Of a DNA stretch of 25,969 nt, positions 7,610 through 16,299 are shown piece after piece. Origin of the DNA: Phycisphaerae bacterium (lineage in GTDB: Bacteria; Planctomycetota; Phycisphaerae; UBA1845; UTPLA1); NCBI GenBank assembly GCA_029259995.1, contig JAJDEC010000062.1, positions 1-25,969 of the forward strand, in the 5' to 3' direction. A model generated the notes under the pieces. The model saw only the letters and a program-made list of their open reading frames with translations. It searched no databases and was not told the DNA's origin. Numbering within the stretch: the first letter of the stretch is position 1; each line of letters begins with the position of its first letter. The position numbers and the translations under genes were made by a program.

Positions 7610-8434
7610 CTATATGACTATGTCGGCGTCTTCCTCCACGACGTCCGTCACAGGAATCACCAGCGGCCTTCGCTTGGGAACCATCAGTATCAGTACCATA
7701 CCGGCCGCCACGCCCCCCAGATGCGCCCAATGCGCGACGCCGCCCTCCCCGAACGAAAATGTCGCGGGATAGAGATTCTGAATGACAATGTAGAAAATCA
7801 TGTAAATCCAGGCCGGCAGGTTCACCGTGATCGGTATGTAACCCAACAGCGTGATGGCCTGTATCCGAGCCCTCGGCGCCAAGACCAGGTACGCACCCAT
7901 CACACCGCTGATCGCCCCGCTGGCCCCGACGAGCGGAATGTAGCCGGGATCAAAAAAAGCATGCGTCAACGTGGCGCAAATCCCCGTCACCAAATAAAAC
8001 ACGACAAACAGCAACGGCCCAAGCCGATCTTCGAGGTAGTTCCCGAATATCCAGAGGAACAACATGTTGCCGATCAAGTGCATCCAGCCGCCATGCAGAA
8101 ACATGTTCGTCAGAAGTTTCACCTGCGCCGGCAGCGCCTTGACCGCCTCGATGGCCACCACGTTCGACTGCATAACGGGCAGTCCCGTATCCCGATAGTG
8201 AAACTGACGGCCGAATTCGTCCGTCACTTGAAGCTGATAATGCGACCCAAGCCCTTGGGCGAATTCGTCGGAACTCTTCAACAATTGCGCCGGCACGAAT
8301 CCAAACCGAAGCGAATCGATCGCCGTGCCCCCCCCCGACATCTGAAAAAGAAAAATGCCCGAATTGATGATGATCAGGAGCACCGTCACATAGGCAGTGC
8401 CTCGAGTGGGATTGTTATCGCGTAAGGGCAGCAT
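7610..8434 (-). CDS. Rhomboid family intramembrane serine protease
   Basis: This 274-residue membrane protein cleaves transmembrane segments of other membrane proteins. The catalytic serine S172 lies in GASGAISGVMGAY and the catalytic histidine H238 in AHWAHLGGVAAG. The supporting HGGWMHLIGNM motif (H119, N123) is also present. Hydrophobic segments at about 13-31, 120-135, 142-160, 170-187, 193-219 and 234-251 fit the six-helix rhomboid core. Between the first and second helices is a soluble loop of roughly 80 residues, longer than in the GlpG type but common in planctomycete and actinobacterial homologues. The very acidic C-terminus ends VVEEDADIVI. It follows the MogA-like gene on the same strand after 66 bases. 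Its substrates are unknown. Confidence 0.9.
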   Translation of the reverse strand: MLPLRDNNPTRGTAYVTVLLIIINSGIFLFQMSGGGTAIDSLRFGFVPAQLLKSSDEFAQGLGSHYQLQVTDEFGRQFHYRDTGLPVMQSNVVAIEAVKALPAQVKLLTNMFLHGGWMHLIGNMLFLWIFGNYLEDRLGPLLFVVFYLVTGICATLTHAFFDPGYIPLVGASGAISGVMGAYLVLAPRARIQAITLLGYIPITVNLPAWIYMIFYIVIQNLYPATFSFGEGGVAHWAHLGGVAAGMVLILMVPKRRPLVIPVTDVVEEDADIVI

Positions 8435-8500
8435 CGGCTTGGATGGTTCCTGGAGGTATGCGTATCGGCGATTCAGACTGCCGCCGCATCGCGAGGGATC

Positions 8501-9007
8501 CTATGAATTCTCTTTGGACTGCGTGGCCTGAGCACAATCGTTGGGAACGTCGGAAAGCACTCGCAAGACGTGCTTGATGGATGGCCCGAGTAGCGCCAGG
8601 CCGTCTCGAACCGCAGCGGGACTGCCCGGCAGCATCACAACCAGGCATCGCCCGACGATCCCCGCGCCCCCGCGCGAAATGATCGACAACGGCGTCACGG
8701 AATAACTCCCCGTTCGCATGATCTCACCAAAACCGGGAAGTGACCGATCAAGGATCGGTCCAATCGCCTCAGGTGTTACATCTCTTTCGGATACGCCCGT
8801 TCCGCCGGTCGTCACGACCAGGTTCGTACGCTTCGTCGCATTGCGAACGGCGTTTCGAATCGCATCGATCTCGTCGGGAACAACATGGGGTCCGTCAACA
8901 TGCAGCCCCATGGCCTCGATGTCGTCTCGTGCCTGCGGACCACTCAGATCCACCGCCTGGCCTTTTGACCGCGAATCGGAAATCGTAAATACCACTGCTG
9001 AGCTCAT
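8501..9007 (-). CDS. MogA/MoaB-type molybdenum cofactor biosynthesis protein
   Basis: This 168-residue cytoplasmic protein belongs to the molybdopterin-binding MogA/MoaB family, which adenylylates molybdopterin before metal insertion. Visible marks are the start FTISDSRSKG, VVTTGGTGVSERDVTPEA (the GGTG pterin-phosphate loop and the DVTPEA helix) and VVMLPGSPAAVRDGL near the end. The length is that of stand-alone MogA or MoaB, without the gephyrin-type fusion. No other molybdenum cofactor gene is in the window, and I cannot separate MogA from MoaB here. I chose the ATG giving MSSAVVF, which aligns with the family start, over an ATG seven codons upstream. Neither has a clear ribosome site; the possible promoter just upstream would give a nearly leaderless message. 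Confidence 0.88.
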   Translation of the reverse strand: MSSAVVFTISDSRSKGQAVDLSGPQARDDIEAMGLHVDGPHVVPDEIDAIRNAVRNATKRTNLVVTTGGTGVSERDVTPEAIGPILDRSLPGFGEIMRTGSYSVTPLSIISRGGAGIVGRCLVVMLPGSPAAVRDGLALLGPSIKHVLRVLSDVPNDCAQATQSKENS

Positions 9008-9013
9008 CCGGGC

Positions 9014-9042
9014 ATCGTAGCGCCACAATCATGCACTCGCAA
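9014..9042 (-). promoter_or_regulatory. Possible promoter giving a leaderless mogA-like message
   Basis: On the minus strand TTGCGA (9042-9037) and TACGAT (9019-9014) are separated by 17 bases, with four of six consensus matches in each. The -10 ends only six bases before the chosen ATG, so transcription would start at or near the start codon. This would explain the missing ribosome site. Weak but self-consistent. Confidence 0.3.
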
Positions 9043-9082
9043 ACACTTACGCCCCGCGCCGATTCGAGTTCGCAAACAAAAC

Positions 9083-9111
9083 CGGCCCGCGAATGTCAAA
9101 CTCGCAGGCCG
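9083..9111 (-). terminator. Factor-independent terminator after the acidic lipoprotein gene
   Basis: A 10-base stem with one mismatch (CGGCCTGCGA on the minus strand against TCGCGGGCCG) closes a nine-base loop. It is followed on the minus strand by GTTTTGTTTG. It lies about 70 bases after the lipoprotein stop and before the mogA-like start, so it separates the two transcripts. Confidence 0.7.
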
Positions 9112-9182
9112 ATAAAGATCAAACAGGGATTGGCGAATGTCGGATAATCAGATGACCTCAGCGAGGCGGCCCGGCCCTGCCG

Positions 9183-9416
9183 TCAATCATCAAAGAAGTC
9201 TTCCCAGTCGTCCTCCAGATCGTCCCAGAAGTCCTCGAGATCATCAAAGTAGTCATCGTCGTCGTAATAGTAGTAGCCCCCGAATGCGCCGGGATACGTG
9301 TCGACACCAACGATGATCACATCGAGACCATACAGATATTCGTCGCACGCAGTCGTCGAGAGGACTGCCCCCAACAACGCAATCGACAACAACATGGCTT
9401 TGAATTTGGTCCGCAT
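9183..9416 (-). CDS. Small lipoprotein with an acidic/aromatic tail
   Basis: This 77-residue product matches no family I recognise. The N-terminus is a lipoprotein-type signal (MRTKFKAMLLSIALLGAVL then STTACDEY, predicted lipidated Cys near residue 24). The last 30 residues contain only Asp (14), Glu (3), aromatics (11: five Tyr, four Phe, two Trp) and two Leu. The tail has a loose repeat of the type DDLEDFW/DDLEDDW. After export this would be a strongly anionic, aromatic-rich tail on the periplasmic side of a membrane. The ATG is preceded by GAGGAG at ideal spacing, which favours it over the longer frame. A terminator follows. Metal binding or wall/polycation contact are guesses. Good ribosome site, signal and terminator make it a likely real gene. 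Confidence 0.75.
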   Translation of the reverse strand: MRTKFKAMLLSIALLGAVLSTTACDEYLYGLDVIIVGVDTYPGAFGGYYYYDDDDYFDDLEDFWDDLEDDWEDFFDD

Positions 9417-9803
9417 CGTCAACTCCTCGTTACATACGACCATCCACTGGGCGGATTCGACGCCACGGGCACATCGCATCCGGGCGATCGGTCAGCGTCA
9501 AATACACAACGCAGCCGGGTTCCAGACCCGTCTGAATTCGCAAAGTTAGTCTGAATTCGCCCATCGATGACACGCGGAGCAGATCGCGTGGCAGCCGAGG
9601 CCACGTCGATTTGATCCAGCACGCCTGATCCGCCCCGAATATTCCGACATACTGTGCCAATACCCCTTCGTAACCGCCGAGTGAATCGGCGCAGCGCGAG
9701 CTGGAACCCGTTACAATATCGAGGGTTAGGAGTTCTCGATGGTCCGGAAAACGAATCACGGCGCGGGCCGACGAATCTCGGCGGATTTCAGGAGACGCGA
9801 TTA
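9417..9803. other. Divergent intergenic region, lipoprotein / FHA operon
   Basis: This stretch of about 390 bases lies between divergent genes. On the plus side it holds the ECF-like motif upstream of the FHA gene. On the minus side a TTGACG (9501-9496) with a poor -10 (TGCGAT, 9478-9473) at 17 bases is a weak promoter candidate for the lipoprotein. A 12-base direct repeat GTCTGAATTCGC occurs at 9530-9541 and 9549-9560 (19-base period). Open frames here lack ribosome sites and family resemblance. Confidence 0.5.
9703..9730 (+). promoter_or_regulatory. ECF-type promoter motif upstream of the FHA-kinase operon
   Basis: GGAAC (9703-9707), 15 bases, then GGGTTAGG (9723-9730). GGAAC with a downstream GTT at 17-18 bases is the general layout of many ECF sigma promoters. 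The same pair of elements occurs upstream of both ECF sigma genes in this window. The FHA start codon lies about 70 bases downstream. The motif is seen; promoter function is inferred. Confidence 0.55.
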
Positions 9804-11432
9804 ATGTTCGGCAGACTTACCAACGTCCGGATCAAAGCCGCAGAAGACGCGTTCGAGCAGGACCGGCTCGACGAGGCCTTCGAGATCGCTGTTTCGCCGG
9901 ATCTCTCATCATTTGCCCGCATTCACGAATTACGTAGAAAGCTCTCGAGTTCGCTCCTGAAAACTGGCCAGGATCTCATGATGGACCGTCAATTCAACAA
10001 CGCCCGAAATGCCTTTGTTCGTGCCGCGCAGTTAGAGCCGGACGAGCCCCGAATCGGCGACTGGATCCGACGCGCCGACGAGGCGATCGAATCGGAACAG
10101 GCGGCCAGGCATCAACGCACCGTCGCACATCGCGAAGCACGTGAACGCATGGAGGCAGGCAGCCTTAATGGCGCCGCGGCCGTACTCCGCAATGCACCGG
10201 CGACGGACGTCGACGGCATGGCATTGAACGACGAAATTGCACGCCGAGCCGAAAAGGCCGCGGATCTGATGGCCGCGGCTCAGAAAGCCGTCAGCGAGCA
10301 TCGACTTCAGAGCGCCGTCGAGAATCTCACAAGCGTCAGGAAACTCAACGCCCGGCAGGAAGGACTCTCTGCCCTCGAATCCGCCGTCGTCCGCAAGCTC
10401 GCCGACACTGCCTCGAATGCTTTCCACGATGGCCGACTCGATCGCGCCGCAGCCGACGTCCAGTTAATGCAATCGCTCGGCGACTACTCCGCCGAACGCC
10501 GAGACATCGAAGCTGCCATCAATCTGGCGGCACGCGCTGCATCGGCGCTCCAGTCCTCAGAGTACGCCGAAGCCGATGTGCTGCTCGGCCGACTCGTCAA
10601 GATCAGCCCCAAGGCCAAATGGGCGGCCGATGCACGAAAACGCCTGCGAAACATGGACGACAATCGTCGCGCCCTTTTTGAAGGCCCGCTAGGCCTGGCC
10701 GCCAGCATCGGCAACACCCCCGTAAGGCGATCGACCCCCATCGACGAAACCATGCCGGCCGCCCAGGCGGCGCCGCCCCCGCCGCTGCCGCCCGCGAACA
10801 ATCCCAATGTACAAGACAGGTTCGCCGGCGCCGGTCGCCTCCCTCGACGCATGCTTCTGCGTATCGACGGCGTGGGAAGCTTCCTTTTGATTCGCGGAGA
10901 TCGAATCACAATCGGACGCGCCGGACCGGGCGCACCGTCAGACATTCAGCTTCTCAGCGATCTGTCAGAACGACACGCCGACATTGTTCGCGCCGGCGAA
11001 GACTATTTCGTCGTCTCTCAATCGGGCGTCGAACTGGCAGGCAACGCGACGGACCACGCACTGCTTCAGGACGGCGACCGAATTCGCCTGTCTCGCCGCG
11101 TCCGGCTCACGTTCTCACGCCCCAGCCTTAAGAGCACCGCGGCGTCACTCGAACTCGGCGAAGGCGTCCGAATGCCCACGGAATGCCGACGAATCATTCT
11201 CTGGAGCGGCCCCGTCCTGATGGGAGCCACAAAAGAATGTCACGTACGCCTTGCTTCGACACTCGGCCAGTTCGTGCTCGTCGAACGCGGCGGTCGCCTG
11301 TTCTTCAAAGCCATGCGCGGCGACGCGGGACGGAACATTGAACTGGGTGAACAGATCACAATCGGCGAACTCAGTTTTCGAATCACCGATTGGAACGCAT
11401 CCGTCGGAACACATGGATCGGCAGTCAGCTAG
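9804..11432 (+). CDS. FHA-domain protein with N-terminal helical repeats
   Basis: This 542-residue cytoplasmic protein begins with helical, TPR-like repeats (about 1-290; for example FNNARNAFVRAAQLEPDEP), rich in Ala, Arg and Glu. A Pro-rich linker follows (about 320-335). A forkhead-associated domain occupies about 350-440, with GR at 371-372 and S388/R390/H391 in SDLSERHADI, the phosphothreonine-binding signature. A second, degenerate FHA-like segment lies at about 460-530. FHA domains read phosphothreonine made by Ser/Thr kinases, and the next two genes are such kinases. The likely role is a substrate or adaptor of that pair. The ATG has AGGAG at nine bases; the longer upstream frame would cover the promoter motif and is rejected. 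The first kinase starts 18 bases after the stop. Confidence 0.82.
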   Translation: MFGRLTNVRIKAAEDAFEQDRLDEAFEIAVSPDLSSFARIHELRRKLSSSLLKTGQDLMMDRQFNNARNAFVRAAQLEPDEPRIGDWIRRADEAIESEQAARHQRTVAHREARERMEAGSLNGAAAVLRNAPATDVDGMALNDEIARRAEKAADLMAAAQKAVSEHRLQSAVENLTSVRKLNARQEGLSALESAVVRKLADTASNAFHDGRLDRAAADVQLMQSLGDYSAERRDIEAAINLAARAASALQSSEYAEADVLLGRLVKISPKAKWAADARKRLRNMDDNRRALFEGPLGLAASIGNTPVRRSTPIDETMPAAQAAPPPPLPPANNPNVQDRFAGAGRLPRRMLLRIDGVGSFLLIRGDRITIGRAGPGAPSDIQLLSDLSERHADIVRAGEDYFVVSQSGVELAGNATDHALLQDGDRIRLSRRVRLTFSRPSLKSTAASLELGEGVRMPTECRRIILWSGPVLMGATKECHVRLASTLGQFVLVERGGRLFFKAMRGDAGRNIELGEQITIGELSFRITDWNASVGTHGSAVS

Positions 11433-11450
11433 GAACAGGACTCAGAAGAA

Positions 11451-13550
11451 ATGGTATTCACATTTCAACATGGCGATCGCCCCCTGCCGGGGTACACGAT
11501 CGAACGCGGCGTCGGCCGCGGCGGCTTCGGCGAAGTCTATTTCGCGAAGAGCGACGGTGGCAAAGAAGTCGCCGTCAAGTTCCTTCGCGACAACCCGCAG
11601 ATCGAACTTCGCGGCGTCGCCCATTGCCTGAACCTGAAAAGCCCCCATCTCGTCGCCATTCACGACGTCAGGCAGAGTGAATCCGGCGACAGCTATGTCA
11701 TCATGGAATACGTCAACGGTCCCTCCCTGCGCGACCTGATGTCGGATCAACCCGAGGGACTCGGCAAGGAAAAGGCCGTCTATTTCCTTCGTGAAATCTG
11801 CAAGGGCCTCGCCTACCTCCACGATTGCGGCATCGTGCATCGCGACCTGAAGCCCGGCAACATTTTCTACGAAGACGGCTATGTCAAGATCGGCGACTAC
11901 GGCCTCGCGAAGCTCATGGCCTCCAGCCAGCACTCGGGACAGACTGTCAGCGTCGGTACCGTGCATTACATGGCCCCCGAAGTCGGCAGCGGCAACTACG
12001 ATCGAACCATCGACATCTACGCCATGGGCGTCATGCTGTATGAGATGCTCCTCGGCCGAGTGCCGTTCAGCGGATCATCCATGGGCGAAGTGCTCATGAA
12101 ACATCTGACCGCCCAACCGACGGTTGACGAACTCCCGGCCCCCTTCCCGGCTGTTATTCGCAAGGCGCTCGCAAAAGACCCCAAGGATAGATACCAATCC
12201 GTCCGCGAAATGATGGACGACGTGTTTTCCGTCGAGGACATCAACCAGAGCGTGGCGTCATTCGATACGATGGGCCTGTCGAGAATGGCCGCCCGCGTAG
12301 CCGATCGCGTGCGACTGGACGCCGGCGCCCGTGTCGCCGTCGGCGTCGGCGGCAGCAGCAATGTTCGGAATCTCGGCGGCGGTTCGACGCCGCCTCCGCC
12401 CGTTATTCCCAATGACAATCCGAATCGCGGCTCGGGCCTTCCCGCAGTCGATCGGATTGGGAACCAGATTCGACGTATCGCAGGCGGAAAAGACGGGGAG
12501 AATTTCCTCGATATCCCAAACTCGCAGAGCCTTCCGCAGCGGGATCGCGTCACGACAGGCCTTCTCGGCCTGTTCCTTGGCGCATTCGGCGTGCATCGCT
12601 TCTATACGGGGCACAATGCCATTGGCGTCATGCAGATCGTTGTCACATGTTTGACCGGCGTCGGAGCACTTTGGGGAATCATTGAGAGCGTCCGAATCCT
12701 CTGCGGCGCGCCGTTCGAAGACGCGATGGGACGACCGTTGCTCGGTTCTCCTCCGCGCGATCCGCTTCGACGAAGCGCCGTCATTCGCGCCACGTGGGGC
12801 GTGATCGGTACCCTCGGCCTCCTGGGCGGCGTCGGGCTCTGCCTCGCAGGCCTGTTCGCGCCCGCGGATTACGCGCTGTGGTACCACGACGATGGCGGAT
12901 CGATCTTCTTTAACGCCCTCTACTTCATGATCCTGTGCGGATTCGGTGTGTTCGCACTCGGCGTCTTCGCAACCTGGAAGGCGTCGCATCGCGGCGGACT
13001 TTCGCTTTGGCGGGCATCAATCCGCCCTGCGGGCATGTGCCTCACTGCGGCGCTGGCTGGCGCCGCGCTCGCGATGCAGCGACTTATTCTTCCCGCTCCG
13101 CTACAGGCGCCCGTGATCATCTTGTTTGCCTTGTTCTCAAGTGTGTTTTTCGTCTTCTGGCTGCTCCGCGGAAACCACTTGATTCTCAAACCCAGCGACG
13201 CCTACTGGTCGAGATCGTGGATGCGGATTTTTGCCGTCATCGCTGTCGCGTCCGCGTCACTGGCAATTTTCGCAGTCAACCAATGGGATCAAGTCGGAAT
13301 GAGCTTTGACGATACGTCAGCGGCACCGTATGAAAACGTCAGGACGACACGATCGAACAATGGGCGTTATCGATTGAGCGACGATCCGATTCGCGTCCGC
13401 AAGGCCATTTACCATCAGGAACCGCTGATCCTCTTTGCGTCGCTCGGACTGATGGTTTGCAGCGGTCTCGAATCCTGGTACCGGCGTTCCCTGATTGATC
13501 GCGCTGCAGAAATCGCAGCAGACGGCAACACGCTGCCGCGAGAGGGCTGA
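11451..13550 (+). CDS. Membrane Ser/Thr protein kinase with TM2 domain
   Basis: This 699-residue Hanks-type kinase has an intact catalytic core in residues about 14-260: glycine loop GVGRGGFGEVY, K43 in VAVKFL, HRDLKPGN with D132 and N137, and MAPEV at the end of the activation segment. The magnesium motif reads DYG (149-151) rather than DFG. A Pro/Gly-rich linker (about 300-330) leads to a TM2 domain (about 364-419: GLFLGAFGVHRFYTGHNAIG), then further membrane helices to about residue 600 and one near the C-terminus. It lies 18 bases after the FHA gene and one base before the second kinase, in one operon. Over the first 271 residues it differs from that kinase at about 54 positions by eye, whereas the membrane halves are unrelated. 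The sensed signal is unknown. Confidence 0.9.
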   Translation: MVFTFQHGDRPLPGYTIERGVGRGGFGEVYFAKSDGGKEVAVKFLRDNPQIELRGVAHCLNLKSPHLVAIHDVRQSESGDSYVIMEYVNGPSLRDLMSDQPEGLGKEKAVYFLREICKGLAYLHDCGIVHRDLKPGNIFYEDGYVKIGDYGLAKLMASSQHSGQTVSVGTVHYMAPEVGSGNYDRTIDIYAMGVMLYEMLLGRVPFSGSSMGEVLMKHLTAQPTVDELPAPFPAVIRKALAKDPKDRYQSVREMMDDVFSVEDINQSVASFDTMGLSRMAARVADRVRLDAGARVAVGVGGSSNVRNLGGGSTPPPPVIPNDNPNRGSGLPAVDRIGNQIRRIAGGKDGENFLDIPNSQSLPQRDRVTTGLLGLFLGAFGVHRFYTGHNAIGVMQIVVTCLTGVGALWGIIESVRILCGAPFEDAMGRPLLGSPPRDPLRRSAVIRATWGVIGTLGLLGGVGLCLAGLFAPADYALWYHDDGGSIFFNALYFMILCGFGVFALGVFATWKASHRGGLSLWRASIRPAGMCLTAALAGAALAMQRLILPAPLQAPVIILFALFSSVFFVFWLLRGNHLILKPSDAYWSRSWMRIFAVIAVASASLAIFAVNQWDQVGMSFDDTSAAPYENVRTTRSNNGRYRLSDDPIRVRKAIYHQEPLILFASLGLMVCSGLESWYRRSLIDRAAEIAADGNTLPREG

Positions 13551-13551
13551 G

Positions 13552-16299
13552 ATGGGTTATCGATTTCAACAAGGCGATCGCCCTTTGCAGGGCTACACCA
13601 TCGAACGCGGCGTCGGTCGCGGCGGCTTCGGCGAGGTCTACTACGCTCGGAGCGACGGCGGAAAGGAAGTCGCCGTCAAGCACCTTCGCGACAATCCGCA
13701 GGTCGAACTCCGCGGCGTGCAACACGTCCTCAATCTCAAGAGCCCCTATCTCGTCGGTGTGCACGACGTCAGGCAAAGCGCTGACGGTGAATTCTTCATC
13801 ATCATGGAATTCGTCAATGGTCCGTCATTGCGCGAACTGATGAACGACGCCCCCAACGGGCTCGGCCCCCAGAAAGCGGCCTACTTCACCCGCGAAATCG
13901 CAAAGGGCCTTGCCTACCTTCACGATCGCGGAATCGTCCATCGCGACGTCAAGCCCGGCAACATTTTCTACGAAGATGGCTACGTCAAGATTGGCGACTA
14001 CGGGCTGTCCAAGTTCATGGCCGCCAGCCAGCATTCCGGACAAACGGCCAGCGTCGGCACCGTCCATTACATGGCCCCCGAAGTCGGCAGCGGAAATTAC
14101 GATCGGACCATCGACGTCTATGCCCTCGGCGTCATGCTCTATGAAATGCTCCTCGGTCGCGTGCCCTTCGGCGGTTCATCCATGGGCGAAGTCCTGATGA
14201 AGCACCTGACGGCGCAGCCTGAGGTGGACGAATTGCAGGCCCCGTTCCCGCAAGTCATTCGCAAGGCCCTCGCCAAGGATCCAAATGATCGATACCAGAC
14301 CGTCGATGAACTCGTCGCCGATCTGTTTGCGGAAGAAGACCTGAACAAGTCTGTCGCCGCCTTTGAACCCCATTCGCTCTCCGCGCGAGCGGCGCGCGCC
14401 GCCGTCGATGTGCGAGCGGACCAGGACGCGCAAGTCAACGCATTCGGCACGGGCAGCAGCAACGTCGGCCAGCACTTGCCGCCCCATCAGGTCCGACCGG
14501 ATGGACCGCCGCCGCCGCCGAAAATCCTGCCCCAGGCGCAGGCAGTCGACGTCTCGAATCGCCGAGTCCCGTTCATGCTGGGTACCCAGAAGGACAAGGC
14601 GTCAAAGATCTCGCAGTCGGTTCTCATCTGCGCGGGATTGTCACTCGCCGGCGGCATTGTGCTGAATGACGTCGAACTCTCCCTCGCGTTGTTCGCCCTG
14701 ACGTCCGTCCTCGTCGCCGGCGTATACGCATCGCAGTGGTATTCGGAGTTCCGTACCAAGGGAAAAGGCAACTGGTGGCCGCGCCTCGCCATCGCGGTCC
14801 TTATTGCATTCCCCGTGAGCAAACTGCTTGCTGAGTCATTTTCAGACATCGGCAGGATTCCGTCCGTTGCATTGTTCCTCCTGATTCTCGCCGTCAACTG
14901 GCGCGGTCTGCTTCGGAACGGAAAGGCCTCGACGGGCGGTCTCTGGGGCGTCTTCGTTGCCGGCGCCATTGGCTACGGCCTGGGCATCGCATTCACCCAT
15001 GGAAACATGGCCTGGTGCCTCGCCGTCATCGGCACAACGGCCGCCCTTTGCATCCAGACGCTTGGACAACTCTGGCCGACGGATATCGCCGAGAATGAAA
15101 CCGATGACGCGAGCAGCATGGGCCATTCCGATACCGACGACATGGGCGTGAATGTCACACTTCCGGCCGCAGGCAATCGGCAATTCGACGACGCCAGGGC
15201 ACTCGCCTATGGATCGCCCGGCTCCTTTGGCCATGATGCGCCGAACGCCGCCGAGATCAGTCGAATCCCGCGACAGCCCCTGATTCGCTTCGCATGGCTG
15301 ATCGCGGCCTGTTCGTCGCTGACGGGAATGCTCTTCTGCTTCATCGCCCCCAACACAATGCGGGGATTCGAAAACGACGATTGGAGCATCTGCATCGCCA
15401 CTGGCGTTGCACTGGCAAGCGTGTTCCTCTTCTGTCTTTGCTGCGCAATCCCAAGATACAAGTCCGGAATGTGGCGCGGCATCATTCGCGTCGGCATTTT
15501 CTTTGGTGGCATTGCCATGACGTCCGGCGGCGCAACTGCCCTCGGACTCATGAACTTTCACGACGAGGAATTCGCCGTCCTCCTGATCAGCACCATTGTG
15601 GGCGGACTTGCGGCCCTCGTTGTCTGGTTTGTTCCCGTCCCCGCCTATGAGCCGTCGAACCGGGCAGCGCCAGATGATTCCCCGGATCTCGAACGAAAAC
15701 GCCGGCTGTCTCGACGGCTGAAACTTGCAGGAAGCATGACACTTGGCGCCGGCCTCTTGATCCTCCTGCCGCTTCTGCTACTCACGGTTCCCGAATATGA
15801 ATGGGACGAAGTCATGCCTGCCGTGTTCATTCCGCTCGCAGGCGGCGGCATCGGTCTGATCATCGTGGGATTCGTCAAGCGCTCGTCGATCGCCAACACG
15901 GGCAAACCCGAAGTCAATCTGGAATTGCCTTTGAAGCGCGACATTCAATTGTCGACGATCTCTGATGTCGGCCCCATCCTGCGCCGATTCGCCGGAATCC
16001 ACGACTACAGAATCAAGGAAGATGGCGACATGTTCTGGTCATTTCACCGCGGCGAATGGACGGCCCAGTTCTGGCAGAGCGATATTCGCAAATGGAAAAC
16101 CAAGCTGAACATCGCCGCATTCGCAGATTCCGCCGGCGGCTACAATCTGCGCTGCATGCTCGATCTCGACGCCGAATTCAATTCACCTGCCAAGAAGGCG
16201 TTGCGACGGCTCACAACGGAGTTGGATGATCTCGAGACGCTCCTCGTCGGCGCCGACAGCGGCGTTGGCATCGAGCGGTCAGGAGAAGTGCGCGTATGA
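13552..16299 (+). CDS. Membrane Ser/Thr protein kinase, tandem paralogue with polytopic C-terminal half
   Basis: This 915-residue kinase shares about 80% of its first 271 residues with the gene before it, ungapped. Shared features include K43, HRDVKPGN (D132, N137), the DYG motif and a nearly identical activation segment (QHSGQT, VGTVHYMAPEVGSGNYDRTID). After a Pro-rich linker it carries about twelve predicted membrane helices in place of a TM2 domain. It ends with a soluble segment of roughly 115 residues containing MFWSFHRGEWTAQFWQSD, which I do not recognise. The ATG follows the previous stop by one base with AGAGGG upstream. A start 19 codons earlier would lie inside the upstream gene and is not conserved. 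The stop overlaps the next start as ATGA. It looks like a duplicated kinase domain attached to a different sensor. Confidence 0.9.
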   Translation: MGYRFQQGDRPLQGYTIERGVGRGGFGEVYYARSDGGKEVAVKHLRDNPQVELRGVQHVLNLKSPYLVGVHDVRQSADGEFFIIMEFVNGPSLRELMNDAPNGLGPQKAAYFTREIAKGLAYLHDRGIVHRDVKPGNIFYEDGYVKIGDYGLSKFMAASQHSGQTASVGTVHYMAPEVGSGNYDRTIDVYALGVMLYEMLLGRVPFGGSSMGEVLMKHLTAQPEVDELQAPFPQVIRKALAKDPNDRYQTVDELVADLFAEEDLNKSVAAFEPHSLSARAARAAVDVRADQDAQVNAFGTGSSNVGQHLPPHQVRPDGPPPPPKILPQAQAVDVSNRRVPFMLGTQKDKASKISQSVLICAGLSLAGGIVLNDVELSLALFALTSVLVAGVYASQWYSEFRTKGKGNWWPRLAIAVLIAFPVSKLLAESFSDIGRIPSVALFLLILAVNWRGLLRNGKASTGGLWGVFVAGAIGYGLGIAFTHGNMAWCLAVIGTTAALCIQTLGQLWPTDIAENETDDASSMGHSDTDDMGVNVTLPAAGNRQFDDARALAYGSPGSFGHDAPNAAEISRIPRQPLIRFAWLIAACSSLTGMLFCFIAPNTMRGFENDDWSICIATGVALASVFLFCLCCAIPRYKSGMWRGIIRVGIFFGGIAMTSGGATALGLMNFHDEEFAVLLISTIVGGLAALVVWFVPVPAYEPSNRAAPDDSPDLERKRRLSRRLKLAGSMTLGAGLLILLPLLLLTVPEYEWDEVMPAVFIPLAGGGIGLIIVGFVKRSSIANTGKPEVNLELPLKRDIQLSTISDVGPILRRFAGIHDYRIKEDGDMFWSFHRGEWTAQFWQSDIRKWKTKLNIAAFADSAGGYNLRCMLDLDAEFNSPAKKALRRLTTELDDLETLLVGADSGVGIERSGEVRV

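Noticed and set aside
7581..7610. GGCTCGAATCCCGG resembling a tRNA T-arm
   Set aside because: The stem has mismatches, and no acceptor pairing, anticodon arm or D-arm could be found in the preceding 60 bases.
9430..9759. 109-codon minus-strand frame between the lipoprotein and FHA genes
   Set aside because: It covers the ECF-like motif region and has no convincing ribosome site or recognisable domain.
9654..9803. Upstream start (50 extra codons) for the FHA protein
   Set aside because: The extra part spans the promoter-like motif, while the ATG at 9804 has an AGGAG ribosome site.
14842..15561. 239-codon minus-strand frame opposite the second kinase
   Set aside because: It lies wholly within a well-supported kinase gene and has the Cys/Arg/Glu-rich look of a reverse-strand shadow.
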